Origin: Phoronis australis
Lineage: Eukaryota; Phoronida; Phoronidae
Length of the DNA stretch: 64,000 nucleotides
Assembly (NCBI GenBank): GCA_002633005.1
Contig: NMRA01000035.1
Span: 540,863 to 604,862, forward strand
Reading direction: 5' to 3'
The translations under genes were made by a program, and so were the position numbers. Position 1 is the first letter of the stretch, and each line of letters starts with the position of its first letter. The notes below the pieces were generated by a model, which made no database searches, was not told the DNA's origin, and was given only the letters and a program-made list of their open reading frames with translations. Shown in pieces: positions 1 to 10,798 of the stretch.

Positions 1-6
1 CACCAA

Positions 7-251
7 CTAGTAAAACTTGCACCCACAATTTCTCCTGCACAGTCTTATCATGGGGAACCCAGTACAGGTAAACTTCAATTGACCATTGGATGATGATTGC
101 CCTGAAAGTTGAAGTTTACTAATGGGAGCACAATAACCCAATGAATTCAGTACAGCTGCTTGGGCTGCTTGATCACCATGTAATCCTTTATGACATCTCA
201 TCAAGTCATAAAAATGTGCCTGTTGACTATTAGCAGCCCAGTCAGATGGCT
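7..251 (-). CDS. possible 3' coding exon, unknown protein
   Basis: An open reading frame on the minus strand runs from a possible acceptor (pyrimidine-rich tract, then CAACAG, exon from 251) to a TAG at 9-7. It translates to about 81 residues beginning roughly PSDWAANSQQAHFYDL and rich in L, Q, S and C near its end (LCRRNCGC). Composition looks coding rather than random, and the strand is that of the beta-barrel gene upstream at 3450-6408, so it could be a late exon of that gene. I could not connect the phases, because at least one intermediate exon would be needed. I recognise no domain. It could equally be an unrelated exon or a chance ORF. Confidence 0.25.
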
Positions 252-993
252 CTGTTGGCAGGGAATGGAGTAATTGAAACTTACCCCTCAGTTGACATAG
301 TCAATTGGGTTTCTGTTTGCAGTTTCACCTGTACTAGGTCCAACATGTGGTTAGTTGTTTACTTGAGTATTACAGCATCACCCACGGGTTATTATCCCCA
401 TTCTTTACAACCAAGGATAGCTTTTTGAATCAAAATCCATGAGGGATGTTTTACTCTGACACTAGTTATTTAGAGCATTTTGAATGTATTTCTATGTTTC
501 TATGCATTAAGTGAAAATAACAATCAAGATATACGGTGCAGTAAGTTCTGAAAATGTCGGCTGGTTCTAGAAAGCTATGTTCTCTCCCTTTTCTGTTTTT
601 AATAACTTCGCTCAATGACCGAGAGCCACCCAATGTTAAGTCCCAACCCCAGCGCATAACTAGTTGAGCAATGCTGCTAGGAACAGGTAATAAAACAGAC
701 AGTGATTTAGTAAATCACACCCAGTGTTTACACTGTGTGACCTATTTACAACATCAAACTTCCAGTTTGAATAACGTGTTATTTGTTGTTATGTTATGTA
801 GGACCTTATCAACAAGTTTACACATTATGCCTGAATTTACAAAACTATTTAAATTATTAAGTCAGAAAAAGTATACACATTCGGAAAGTAGAAAGCCTGT
901 AGAATTGAATTTTTGTATTTTATCATATGAACGTAATTGGATTGTGTGACTATATCTTTTCAGTAAAATTAAGCAGGTACGTTGATATAAAAA

Positions 994-1285
994 CAGCGAC
1001 ATTAATAACATATCCAAATTTTGTTTAATGTTAAAAGTCCAAGATAAACCTTGGTTTTCGAAATTATCGCTATGATTTCGTTTGATGCAACTTTTGAATT
1101 TTTCATAAAAATCATAAAGTCCTTTTTATAGCCCAATCATACAGAAGTGGGTCATTTAAAAACAATACTTAATAGTGTTTCGAATAACAGTGAACAAAGT
1201 AAAGCACCTGAAAGTTTAATATGAATACGAGCACCCATCTCTGAGATACATGTTCTAAACTTGAACGTTTTTCTAGGGTTCTACT
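994..1285 (+). repeat. dispersed repeat family A, copy 1
   Basis: About 290 bp shared with four other places in the window (near 43187-43560, 46525-46840, 50035-50315, 57365-57600). Shared landmarks in order are GACATYAATAACAT, CAACTTTTGA, CATAAARNCC, TTTAAAAACAATNCYTAA and a closing TTTTTCTAGGGTYCT. Copies are diverged, all lie in the same orientation, and have no coding capacity. They are probably remnants of a non-autonomous transposon. Confidence 0.7.
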
Positions 1286-2485
1286 TCACCTTAATATTGA
1301 CAAAAAAATCCTTCAAAAAGATTAAAATTCTCCCTTGTACTTGATTGAAATCAATAAAAATATTATGAAGTCAAGCCACAAGAGCAGCTAAATTAAGCAG
1401 GCAATTTTAAACAGGATGTGGACGTTCTTGGTGCTAACTTTTCTATAACAAGTATCAGACAGTGATTATAAATTCTGTATCCTGGATATCTTCAATTACT
1501 ATTCCTGGAGCCAATGAATTACGCACACATTGACTTCAAATTGACAACGTTGGCACAACATATGATACAGTAAAATTTCACAAATTTTGGAGAAAAATAA
1601 TTACCAGTTGAAATTAATCTCATTTCCCTGTATTGCGAATCTCCACAGTTTCTTAAGAAACATAGTCTGATGGTGGCCATGGTAGAAAATTAAAATGATA
1701 AAGCATTTATTTGGTACTATTTATCTTTTCTGAAAAAATAATAAATAATAATTCACTTTCTTAACATTACGGTGTACTAAAAAACAAATCCCATTTTCCA
1801 GCATACACCGACATGAGACTGCATGAACGAGGTACATAATACAAGACTGGATCTTTTTCAACAGAAATGCTGGAATATTACACGATCAAACACTACATGG
1901 CACAATGTGATTAGTTATGCGTAGTAATAGGTGCGCAATATTGGTAATTTTCAAGACAAATTAGGCACCTCTTATCATCCATGATAATTACAAGCTAAGT
2001 ATCAAGAAGCTATACACTATTGTTAAGCTGTGCTCAGTTTATCTGGATAGTCAGATTGGTTTCTGCTGAAATGTATTTAATACTAAGCACCAAGCTTTGA
2101 TGCAATTTTTCCATACATATCGCGTGATTCTTCTAAAAAAACGTCCAAAATCAAAAAGTCACAAATGTGAGATATGGTTTTCCATGATTTTCTCTATGAA
2201 TTAAAAAAAAAACAAGTCGCACAAGAAACTCGATTTGTGCCCCCTGCTACCAATACAGCTAGATAAATAATATATGTTCCATGACTGACCAGTCAGCAGA
2301 AAACACAAACTCAATTAGCAAGATAGTTAAGTAAGGGCATATTGTTTAGGTGTGCATATCTTGCACTGTTTCTGTGTAAAATGTAATGTGAGACTTAGAT
2401 CCTTCAACACTGGTGATTGAATGGCTCCACACTCAACACGTTGTTGTTGTGCGGAAAATGGCAATTCACGAGTGTTACGTGCACA

Positions 2486-3061
2486 ATTATAGTCATAGGA
2501 CCAATCACTGTTAACGTAGTGCATCTATTTAGCATTATAGTCATAGGACCAATCACTGTTAACGTAGTGCATCTATTTAGCATTATAGTCATAGGACCAA
2601 TCACTGTTAACGTAGTGCATCTATTTAGCATTATAGTCATAGGACCAATCACTGTTAACGTAGTGCATCTATTTAGCATTATAGTCATAGGACCAATCAC
2701 TGTTAACGTAGTGCATCTATTTAGCATTATAGTCATAGGACCAATCACTGTTAACGTAGTGCATCTATTTAGCATTATAGTCATAGGACCAATCACTGTT
2801 AACGTAGTGCATCTATTTAGCATTATAGTCATAGGACCAATCACTGTTAACGTAGTGCATCTATTTAGCATTATAGTCATAGGACCAATCACTGTTAACG
2901 TAGTGCATCTATTTAGCATTATAGTCATAGGACCAATCACTGTTAACGTAGTGCATCTATTTAGCATTATAGTCATAGGACCAATCACTGTTAACGTAGT
3001 GCATCTATTTAGCATTATAGTCATAGGACCAATCACTGTTAACGTAGTGCATCTATTTAGC
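2486..3061. repeat. 48-bp minisatellite, 12 perfect copies
   Basis: Twelve head-to-tail copies of a 48-bp unit starting ATTATAGTCATAGGACC and ending CTATTTAGC, with no difference visible between copies. The period is a multiple of three and the unit lacks stops in one frame on each strand, so ORFs of 239 (plus) and 219 (minus) codons run through it. I regard these as artefacts of the period. Each unit holds a CCAAT motif and a GTTAAC core flanked by CACT/AGTG. Confidence 0.97.
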
Positions 3062-3449
3062 AAACAATATAGCAGAGGTGAAAGTTTGCCAATTTTTCCA
3101 CAAAAACAAAGGAAAATTTCAGTCCATTATTATTAAGTAACACAGCTTTTACAGTGTAGACGTCATAAAATAATATTTCATTGGTAAAGCTACGATTATT
3201 TGCAAAATGGACATTTTGGTAATTATAAATGAACAACATAATGGAGAATTTAGGGCAAGATGCAAATCCAATATTATGTAAATCAAAATTTGTCAAGCAG
3301 ACTATAAGGCTTGTTAGTTGTTTACTATAGACTAATTACATCTTGCATGCAATGTGTAGTTATTCCTGCAACGACTCAGTGTCAGTCGTGACTATGTTGA
3401 CTGATTACCTACTTAACACAGCAAATTAGTGATACCACATAACTCTAAC

Positions 3450-6408
3450 CTCGAATGTCTCGCAGGTAAAAAACGGCATGGGTTCCGCCTCATCAGACAC
3501 CTTCCATAACACGTCACCACTCTCGTCAAGAGTAAACTCAGTCCTGAAAGAAAAAAAACATTTGATTAATAGCTCACATCGCAACAATAATATTCAATTA
3601 CATAATATGCCAATTAGAAACTTTATGTGCTCACAATGGCAGATTTAGAATGTTGCAAGGGGGGCCTCAACAACGATATTTAAGGAAAATGGGCGAGTAA
3701 TCCCATTGGAGTCCCAATCAGATTGTTTCCAGGCAAGGGAGTTCTGATTGTCATTCATGGGCACACACTCAGCTAATTGAGCATTACGAAATACCTTGCA
3801 ATCAGCATTTTCAACATTCAAACTGCTTTTGCATAGTCCGCATGCAATTATTTCAACTAAGTAAACACCAGGAATATTGTAATAAGTGTCTAGAGGCAGC
3901 AGCAAACTATAAGGGTAACCTGCGTACATGCAGTATTCATGTCATGCAGGAGGACTTTTTATTTTGTCTGCATGGCCATGGGAAGTCTTGAATGCAACAA
4001 CCATGATCAGACTGTACACATGATCACTGGAATCAATAAAAAACTGCTAGTGTTGTGGTGAATCTGCAGTGAGTGTAAGAGGCTTCTCTTAGTCACGTGG
4101 TAATAGACAATTTCTCTTTAGTCCCATCCAAACACAGACTTACGCTAGAACAACGTGCACAAGTGCAACTTGCCCCATTTTAAGTGGACAGGAGTGTCCT
4201 CATACACATATACGATAACTAGTGCAAGTCGGAAGTTGTCTCACTCTGCATGACAATGAACAGTTGATGCAAATACCATGCGCAAAAGAGGACCTGTCAG
4301 ACTGTAACTACAGCTGATAATTACTTAAGCCTTGCCCCAGGTTTACGACCACACAGGAATTAGATTTGGCGCAAGTTACCCTAAATGGATAAGGTGGAGT
4401 ATGTTCTCACAGGTGGGGCAAGTTGCACTAGTTTGCATAGCGTCCATACAATCCTCAAACATAGTGACAACTCGTTCCAGGATTAACTAGCTCTAGAGTA
4501 AGTCTGTGTGTGGTGGCACTTTTGGCAAACAAGTTAAGGCGCATGGCTTCGACCCATAGGCTCCCAAGTTTGAGGCTCTGCTGTCCGAAAGTGATTTTCC
4601 TTTATACCGGCACCCAACAATAGTAGTCAGTGTGCTATTTCCAGATCGCTAATCAATTAGCCACAGCGGTAAGCATTGACCAGTTTTTAACAAATCCATT
4701 TTAGTATACTGTATAGGAAATTTCTTCTTTCTGACGATGTATGTATTTCATAAAATTAAGTCAGAATTAGTAGATAATTTGCATTTTTCTCGACTCACCT
4801 ACAACGTTAGCTCCTGGTCATTAACACCAGTTCTGTTTCACATAATACAAACAGTTGAATAAGCCTCTGTCTTAGAGTTGAGATTCAACAAACATTTCAG
4901 CACATCAAACATCAACCGTACTAAATTCAAACACCTTTTATAAATTTCATTTTTGGAACTGGAATAGTAAGGCACAAAGAGTAAAGTCCCAATCAAGCTG
5001 GATTTGTAGTGACCATGACCTTGGTAGCATGAACTTTGACGAGTTTCACCTATAATTATTCTTTCCAGGGGCATCAGATTGTAGTACGTAAGTACTGTTA
5101 TTGTCCTAAATTGTTCTTATCATGAAATTAACTTCGTTGAATTATATTCATAATAAACCAATTTGTGTTTGCCTAATGTGGTGCACTGGTGAATTGGGTG
5201 AGTTCCGTAACACCCTATAGCTGTTCAACATTGGTTTGCACTTTCATCAAATATCCCTTAACTTGCTTTAAAGTAAAAAGAGTGTGTAAAATGTTCTCAG
5301 TATCTACCAAATTCACCACGTAATGTGCTTTTTATTAAAAAGAATATATTTATTTCTTAAACTTCATTTTCATCTTGCTAGTCAACTATGTCAGGCAGAA
5401 GTATACCAAAATTCTTTCAGCAATTCAGATGTCAACCAGCTGCTCTACAACTTGGTGCAAACATAAACCAAAAACAACACTTGATAACTGCGAAATAAGT
5501 TTACTTAAGTTCTTACATTACTTTGTAAATTATCTCATGGGCAGAGCACCACTGAAAAAAATAGAGGTCTATATCGCCCAGCACCCCTGCGGTGCACCCC
5601 CATAGACCATGGGCAGTGCAGCACTGAAAAATGGTGCATCACCCATGTATCTGCGAAGTGACTCGGAACTACCATAGTAAGACACTGAGTGTACATAGAG
5701 TGCTCGTACAAAATACATGTAGACTCCTGAGTTTGAGGAGGAGGAGGATGCTGAAGGAGTTGACCTTTTGTGGCTGACCCCTCCCTCTTGCATTGGATGG
5801 GGCTTCGTCTATAATACTTTATAGTAAAGTGATCTGCAGTGAGTGAAATAATACAAAGGCGGTTAGTAAACAATTGCTTTTTTGGTCGATTAATTAAGGA
5901 GCCTGGTTTTGAAGTGTGTGGTCATACTTCGAAACCTGGCTGGAACAAGATGAATGTGTACGACGTTTCGTGCAGTCAACAGATGTTGTGGGTGAGTTTC
6001 ACAAGCAACGAGAACGGCCGGAGAACCACTGTCGTCTCGAACAAAGTCGACTGCACGAACTCATCTTGTTATTTTAGCAGATACCTATCACAAACTATAT
6101 GACATCACCTATGTATAGTTTTACTGTGGAATGTAGTATGTAAGAGGCGTGTACCAAAAAGACAGAGTCAAGCTCCCGTGGAGTCGACATGCCAAGACTA
6201 AAAATCAATGTCAATGAACTTTCTTACCCTTCAATTCCTGTCGGTTCCACTGCTCCTGCTAACGACACGCACTCCAAAATCTGGAAAAAACGTAAGGTTT
6301 TAAACTCTATCTCAAAATAAGCACATCAAGAAACCAAGTTTGACTAAACTTTTTAATAAATACCTTCCATGTTCCGAGCAAATTCTTCTCGATGTCGTCC
6401 GCCATCAT
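3450..6408 (-). CDS. small beta-barrel (lipocalin/FABP-like) protein, first three exons
   Basis: Three minus-strand exons join in frame: 6408-6364 (ATG start, 15 codons, phase 0), 6280-6228 (phase 0 to 2) and 3543-3450 (ends phase 0). All have GT-AG borders; the acceptors TTTTTCCAG and TTTCTTTCAG are strong. The product starts MMADDIEKNLLGTWK, and a GxW motif at this position is a hallmark of lipocalins and fatty-acid-binding proteins. It continues with alternating strand-like segments (TEFTLDESGDVLWKV, then PMPFFTCETFE). About 64 residues are accounted for; a full barrel needs roughly twice that, so later exons are missing. No signal peptide is visible, so it is probably intracellular. The family call rests on the GTWK motif and strand pattern only. 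The 2.7-kb intron carries a MITE-like element near 4.1-4.5 kb. Confidence 0.55.
4127..4520. mobile_element. MITE-like element with inverted ends
   Basis: Outer ends read CACAGACTTACGCTAGA at the left (about 4132) and, on the opposite strand, CACAGACTTACTCTAGA at the right (about 4510). A second internal inverted motif, AGTGCAACTTGCCCCA, lies near 4170 and 4420. There is no ORF. It looks like a non-autonomous DNA transposon of about 390 bp sitting in an intron. Target duplications are not clear. Confidence 0.5.
5946..6071. repeat. imperfect inverted repeat
   Basis: AACAAGATGA plus TTCGTGCAGTC on the left (interrupted by about 13 bases) is matched in reverse complement by GACTGCACGAA and TCATCTTGTT on the right, with a loop of about 65 bases. 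It lies about 160 bp from exon 2 of the beta-barrel gene. Function unknown; it may be a short MITE. Confidence 0.5.
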
Positions 6409-8330
6409 TTTCCTGTTTATATCTCGCCTGTTTGTTATTCTGGTTCAGGGCTAATGATTCATCGCGCATGGGCACTTCCACGCGGCAGCTATTTTTAGAA
6501 CTTAGTTTTCTCTTACACGTCGGTTATGTTCACGTGGGCATATCCACGAGTTCATCCTAAGGCGTGCAAGCGGTCGTCACCATACTAGAACAACGTTGAC
6601 GTTTTCTGGGCTGTTACAACATACAAGGTTACACCACCTCCGTAGACCAATGAGATCGTGACTTGAGCTACGCGTACCCTAGCCTTGGTACAAAGTTGTA
6701 TACTCAGTAAACTTGTCTTCATACAGCTACATGTAGCTGGCTGGCTACCCGTACCCGCGGCCGACTTAAGTGTATCAGATGTTATTGCCCATAGAAAAGA
6801 AATAGAAAGTCTTCAGCTTGCGTTTTGTAAATGGTTATTATGAACAGGTACCAAGACAACAAATGTTGTTGTTAAAGGTGAATGTGGACGTTTTGTGTGT
6901 GACATATGGTAACGGCCGGCCATGATTACTATTTGACTGAAATTGTTAAAAAGAATGCGAGTAGCCTACGGTAGATTGCCAAGACAATTACATAATGCTG
7001 CGTGAAAACGACTCGAAAGGTTAAAAGAACTGATTACCTTAGCCAAAAAAATATTATTCACAACCGGGTTTGGCTGTGTTTGGTTGCAACAAGGTGTTGG
7101 TGATGAAATGAATGTTTTAATTTCTTTTAAGCAAAGATCAAGGATATGAATTTTTAATTGTGGCCGTCTTCATTTGCAAATACGGATAAATGTAATTATT
7201 ACCGTTCAGTTACATCTGAATTAACTTGTGAAAAATATTTACCGGTATGTGGTAGCCTGTCTTTAAATCTAGTATTTGCAATAGCAAATTTGAGGTGGGT
7301 TCGACCCATCATCTTATGATTGAGTTGGGTAGAAGAAACAATATGCATCGATCAGAAATAATTTGTAAAGTTTGTAACACCGATGAAATTGAAACAGATA
7401 TACACTTTTTATTTGATTGTTTATTTATCTATTTATTTATTTATTGTGATATTTAAAATGGGGGTGGCCTCTCAGTGATAGCAACCAGCTGGGTTGCCAA
7501 ACAACGAATAGGCTACTGCACTTGGGACATTTTGCCGCTCAGCTCATGTCAATGTTTATAAGTGAGTATAGACATTTTTATTTGACTACTCACGAAATGA
7601 GAACAAACTTAGGTCAAAGGAACCCAAATATTTTCTTATAGATTGCATAATGGAAAAAAACAAATCTTATGCAAGAGCTTCGATAAGTAAGAATTAAATT
7701 CACCACTATACAAAAATCATGTACCCAGATGACTCCTCTCTCATTGTTTGAAACAAGGCATTGCCACCAATAGGAAATATTTGACTGAGTTATACCTTAA
7801 CGGCTGAAACACGAAATCATGTTTATCTAATTTAATTTTGCGATAACCTCATACTCGTGTAAAAACACTTCCTTCCAGCAGGGTTTAGCCACATTTTTTT
7901 GCCGAAAGCTTGAAAACGTAATCACCAAATTGCATCAAATGTGTGTGTTTTCATAAGAATTGATTATGAAAAACATGTCGTTGCCACGATCCTTTTTTGA
8001 TAAATATTATTGTTTTAGTCCATGACAACTTTGAACGCCTAATGAAGGATTCAACATGCAAAGTTTAACATGAGAAATCTTGTACCATTGTTGTCCTACT
8101 CATTCTATCAATCTTTCCATGCCAATTAAAATTGAAAATGCGTTTTCTAACGCCTTCTTTTCAGTGACGGTGATGGAATAATAGTAAATAAATATACCAG
8201 CTTAGAAATGACAAGTGATTTCAACACTGGTATTTTACCATACTTTTAAATCTTTTTCAATTTCGTAATTTAGGTCTGGAATGTCCGAAAGACTTAAACT
8301 GAACTTTTACTCCTAATAAGATTTAGACCA
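6409..8330. other. gene-free stretch
   Basis: Upstream flank of the minus-strand beta-barrel gene, including its presumed promoter. I saw no TATA box, no other exon and no clear transposon, apart from a short TTTA-rich run near 7410-7445. Confidence 0.4.
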
Positions 8331-8334
8331 AACT

Positions 8335-8810
8335 GAGATCAGAATCTGGACATAAACAATCGTCTCTGAAGGGCTTTTGATTCCAATCCAGACACACAGA
8401 TTTTTTCCACCTTTGGTTTTAAACAAGAGTATTTAAAAATTGGTCCAGCAGTTTTAAACAATTTTAAAGATTCGTGGGAGCCTTCAAGTATCAAAATCGT
8501 GCCATCCGCATTTTGCACATACACATCCAATTTCATAGTTTCAGTTTAATTATTTTGTAGCAATAACAGGGCTAAAATTTCTGCAAAGAGGATGAATAAA
8601 CACGGAGAAATTGGGTCACCTTGACGACAACCTCTTCCAATATTAAAGTTTTAAGAGATAAACCCATGTTGTAATACACAGAGGATGGATCCGTCACTGA
8701 AAACAATAACCAATCTACGAAGATTTTGAGAAAATTAAAGAAATGAAATGTTTAATTTATATAAAAGCTAAATCGTCACCGTAGAACGTTTCTTCAAAAT
8801 CGACAAAGGA
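8335..8810 (-). mobile_element. L1-like LINE reverse-transcriptase relic
   Basis: Reading the minus strand across several frames shows scattered L1-type reverse-transcriptase landmarks: a segment resembling GCRQGDPISP (around 8640-8600), then NADGTILILEGSHESL (around 8520-8450), where active elements have a YADDT box. The catalytic aspartate pair is broken (ADG) and frame changes and stops abound, so it is dead. No 3' tail or target duplication was identified. The longest intact reading frame is 65 codons. Confidence 0.65.
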
Positions 8811-10798
8811 CTAACAGTTCTGGCATATTATTTTTTCCTTAAATCCCATTACAACTTATACTAGTTGCGTATTTTCTCAAATAAACATATTTGTAAATGT
8901 TGATTTCTTGACCCCGAAAGCGCTTTCATGGGCTTTATTTGCCACTCAGTGCCGGATCTTGAATTGTAGTGCCGAATGACCCGGCTACTAAGTACTGCGC
9001 TATGATTTTCACGGATGCTATGGTTGGCCCAACGCTAATGAAATTCCGAGCCTGTTAGGCGTTTTAGTAGCGCAACTGCCTGGTTTCCGAATGTTCGGAA
9101 TTGCACTCGTACATGTTGGCACCATGGGTATTTCGCTCACATATGGCAACTGGCTTAGGTAATAATTGGTATAAAAGGAACAAGGATCCTGTTTTAAGCC
9201 TAGTGATCGAACTATTAGTTGCTCGAGTCATTAGGCAGAGATTGACGTGACTTCAAATTAAATAAATCATATAATTGCGAAGTAGGATAACAAGTTTTGT
9301 TTACACAATTTAAAGGCCGCCTTCTCAGTACCTGTTGGAAACAAAGGCGGCATTTCTGATATACATGTAGGCCTACTCCTCTGCGTTCAGTGAGCGCAAG
9401 ACATGTCCGAGAAGCACTTGCGCATTATGACTTCTGGAACAGACTCAAACAATGAATTCTAATTAACATCCCAACCTCACTGACCAACAACTTTTGCTTG
9501 GCCATCGCCAGTAAGACCCGAAACATATCTGTAAAACATTCGCTTATCCTATTCGCGTGCCTGTGATTTTGTGTGGTCTAACCTGGTTCCCGGGCCTCAC
9601 AAGCTGACGTCTCGAGGGTTTGTGCTGGAGACTATTGCGTGGTCGTGCACGAATTTGCTTTTTCACGAGATTCTTGGCTTGAGTCTGCTACGCTGGCAAC
9701 GCCTGGTTGTTTTTTTAAGTCGCGAGTAGTTGAGAACCAGTTTGGTATCCGGCGGAGACGTTCCGTTGGCCGCTGGATGAAAAGTGTCGTTCGTAAATTA
9801 CGAGCTTTTAGTGAAAGATTTTTTAAGTTTGAATGATCTGTTCAGGGGCGTATCCAGGATTTTGAGTTAGGGGGCCAGGGCAGAGTATTAGCCAGGATTT
9901 TGCCCGTCAGACATTCGCACCCCGAACTACCAAATGTAATCTGGGAGAATTTTAGGGGAGGCATGGCCCCCTCGGCCCCCTTTTAAATCCGCCACTGCTG
10001 TTAACTCTCGCAATACACTTGCAAAAACTCCAAATCCCGTAGAAGATATTGCCAAAGCAGCACATGACCACAGTCGTTATACTTGCGAGATTCTTGCGTT
10101 AGGAGAACTCAACTTCGCACGAGTTTGTGGGATAAGAGTGCTGCTGAACAAGTATAGAAATTTAGTCTGAACTGTTATTAAATCGCCACTGGCAAATTTA
10201 GTATACTAAAGGTCACAATCACAATTATCAACTGAAATGTCCTCATTTTTGGTATTTTCGGAAGCAGAACTCCAAAACCCGCCTATGCTTGAAAACGGGA
10301 TTTTTTGACGAGATAACTACGAAATGTTCATTTTCAACGACCAAGGCAACAAATATTCAAAATTAATTACGCCTGCACCTAGGGTGAGTCAATGCATCAC
10401 GTAACGAGACTGACTAGCAAGCAATTACTCAGGCGGTCTCCAAGTTAGCCCACCTTATATCTCGGAGGATTCGGAGATAAGCTGAATTAATCTCCTAATT
10501 AATTTTGATCCAACTACAATTTGAAAACATTGTAAATTTGACTTAGACGTTGCGGCCATTGTTGTCAACAGTCGAGTTCACTTGGTCAAGTACTTCTAAA
10601 GAATTGCATATCCAGGTTTTCTAAAGGTCTCTGTTTTAACGTGATAAGGTAACTCTATTTTAGGTTTATTCTGTACCCCTCGATGAATTGGTTTCTATCG
10701 GTTGCTACTAAACTGAGTTATTTTTTATTATTTAGTGATGTAAACAGCGAGTTAAGATTGCATTCGATCACTACACCGGAGAATGGGATAAACGCACA
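8811..10798. other. gene-free stretch with one MITE
   Basis: Contains the MITE at 9843-9997 and the 5' flank of the protease-homolog gene. No other exon is supported. A plus-strand ORF at 9639-9836 looks non-coding. Confidence 0.4.
9843..9997 (+). mobile_element. hAT-like MITE copy 1 (5-bp target duplication)
   Basis: A 155-bp element starting CAGGGGCG and ending CGCCACTG (inverted CAGTGGCG), flanked directly by CTGTT on both sides (9838-9842 and 9998-10002). The inner part, with AGAGTATTAGCCAGGATTTT and a CATGGCCCC block, recurs at 21800, 53121 (minus) and 63061 (minus). The CAGNGGCG ends plus a 5-bp duplication suggest the hAT5 type. No coding capacity. Confidence 0.8.

Larger units (their letters stand above)
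252..3449. other. non-coding stretch with repeats
   Basis: No convincing exon was found. The stretch holds dispersed-repeat copy A1 (about 994-1285) and the 48-bp minisatellite (2486-3061). The rest is AT-rich and featureless to the eye. It is probably intron or 3' flank of the minus-strand beta-barrel gene. Confidence 0.5.

Noticed and set aside
2486-3061. CRISPR-like array
   Set aside because: The units are contiguous identical repeats without variable spacers, in an animal genome.
2404-3136. Two long ORFs (219 and 239 codons) on opposite strands
   Set aside because: They exist only because the 48-bp minisatellite has a period divisible by three and no stops in these frames. Both are pure tandem peptides.
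5535-5873. 112-codon minus ORF
   Set aside because: Low-complexity segments (Pro and Ser runs) and a short local direct repeat (GGGCAG..CACTGAAAAA at 5540 and 5611) explain it. No domain.
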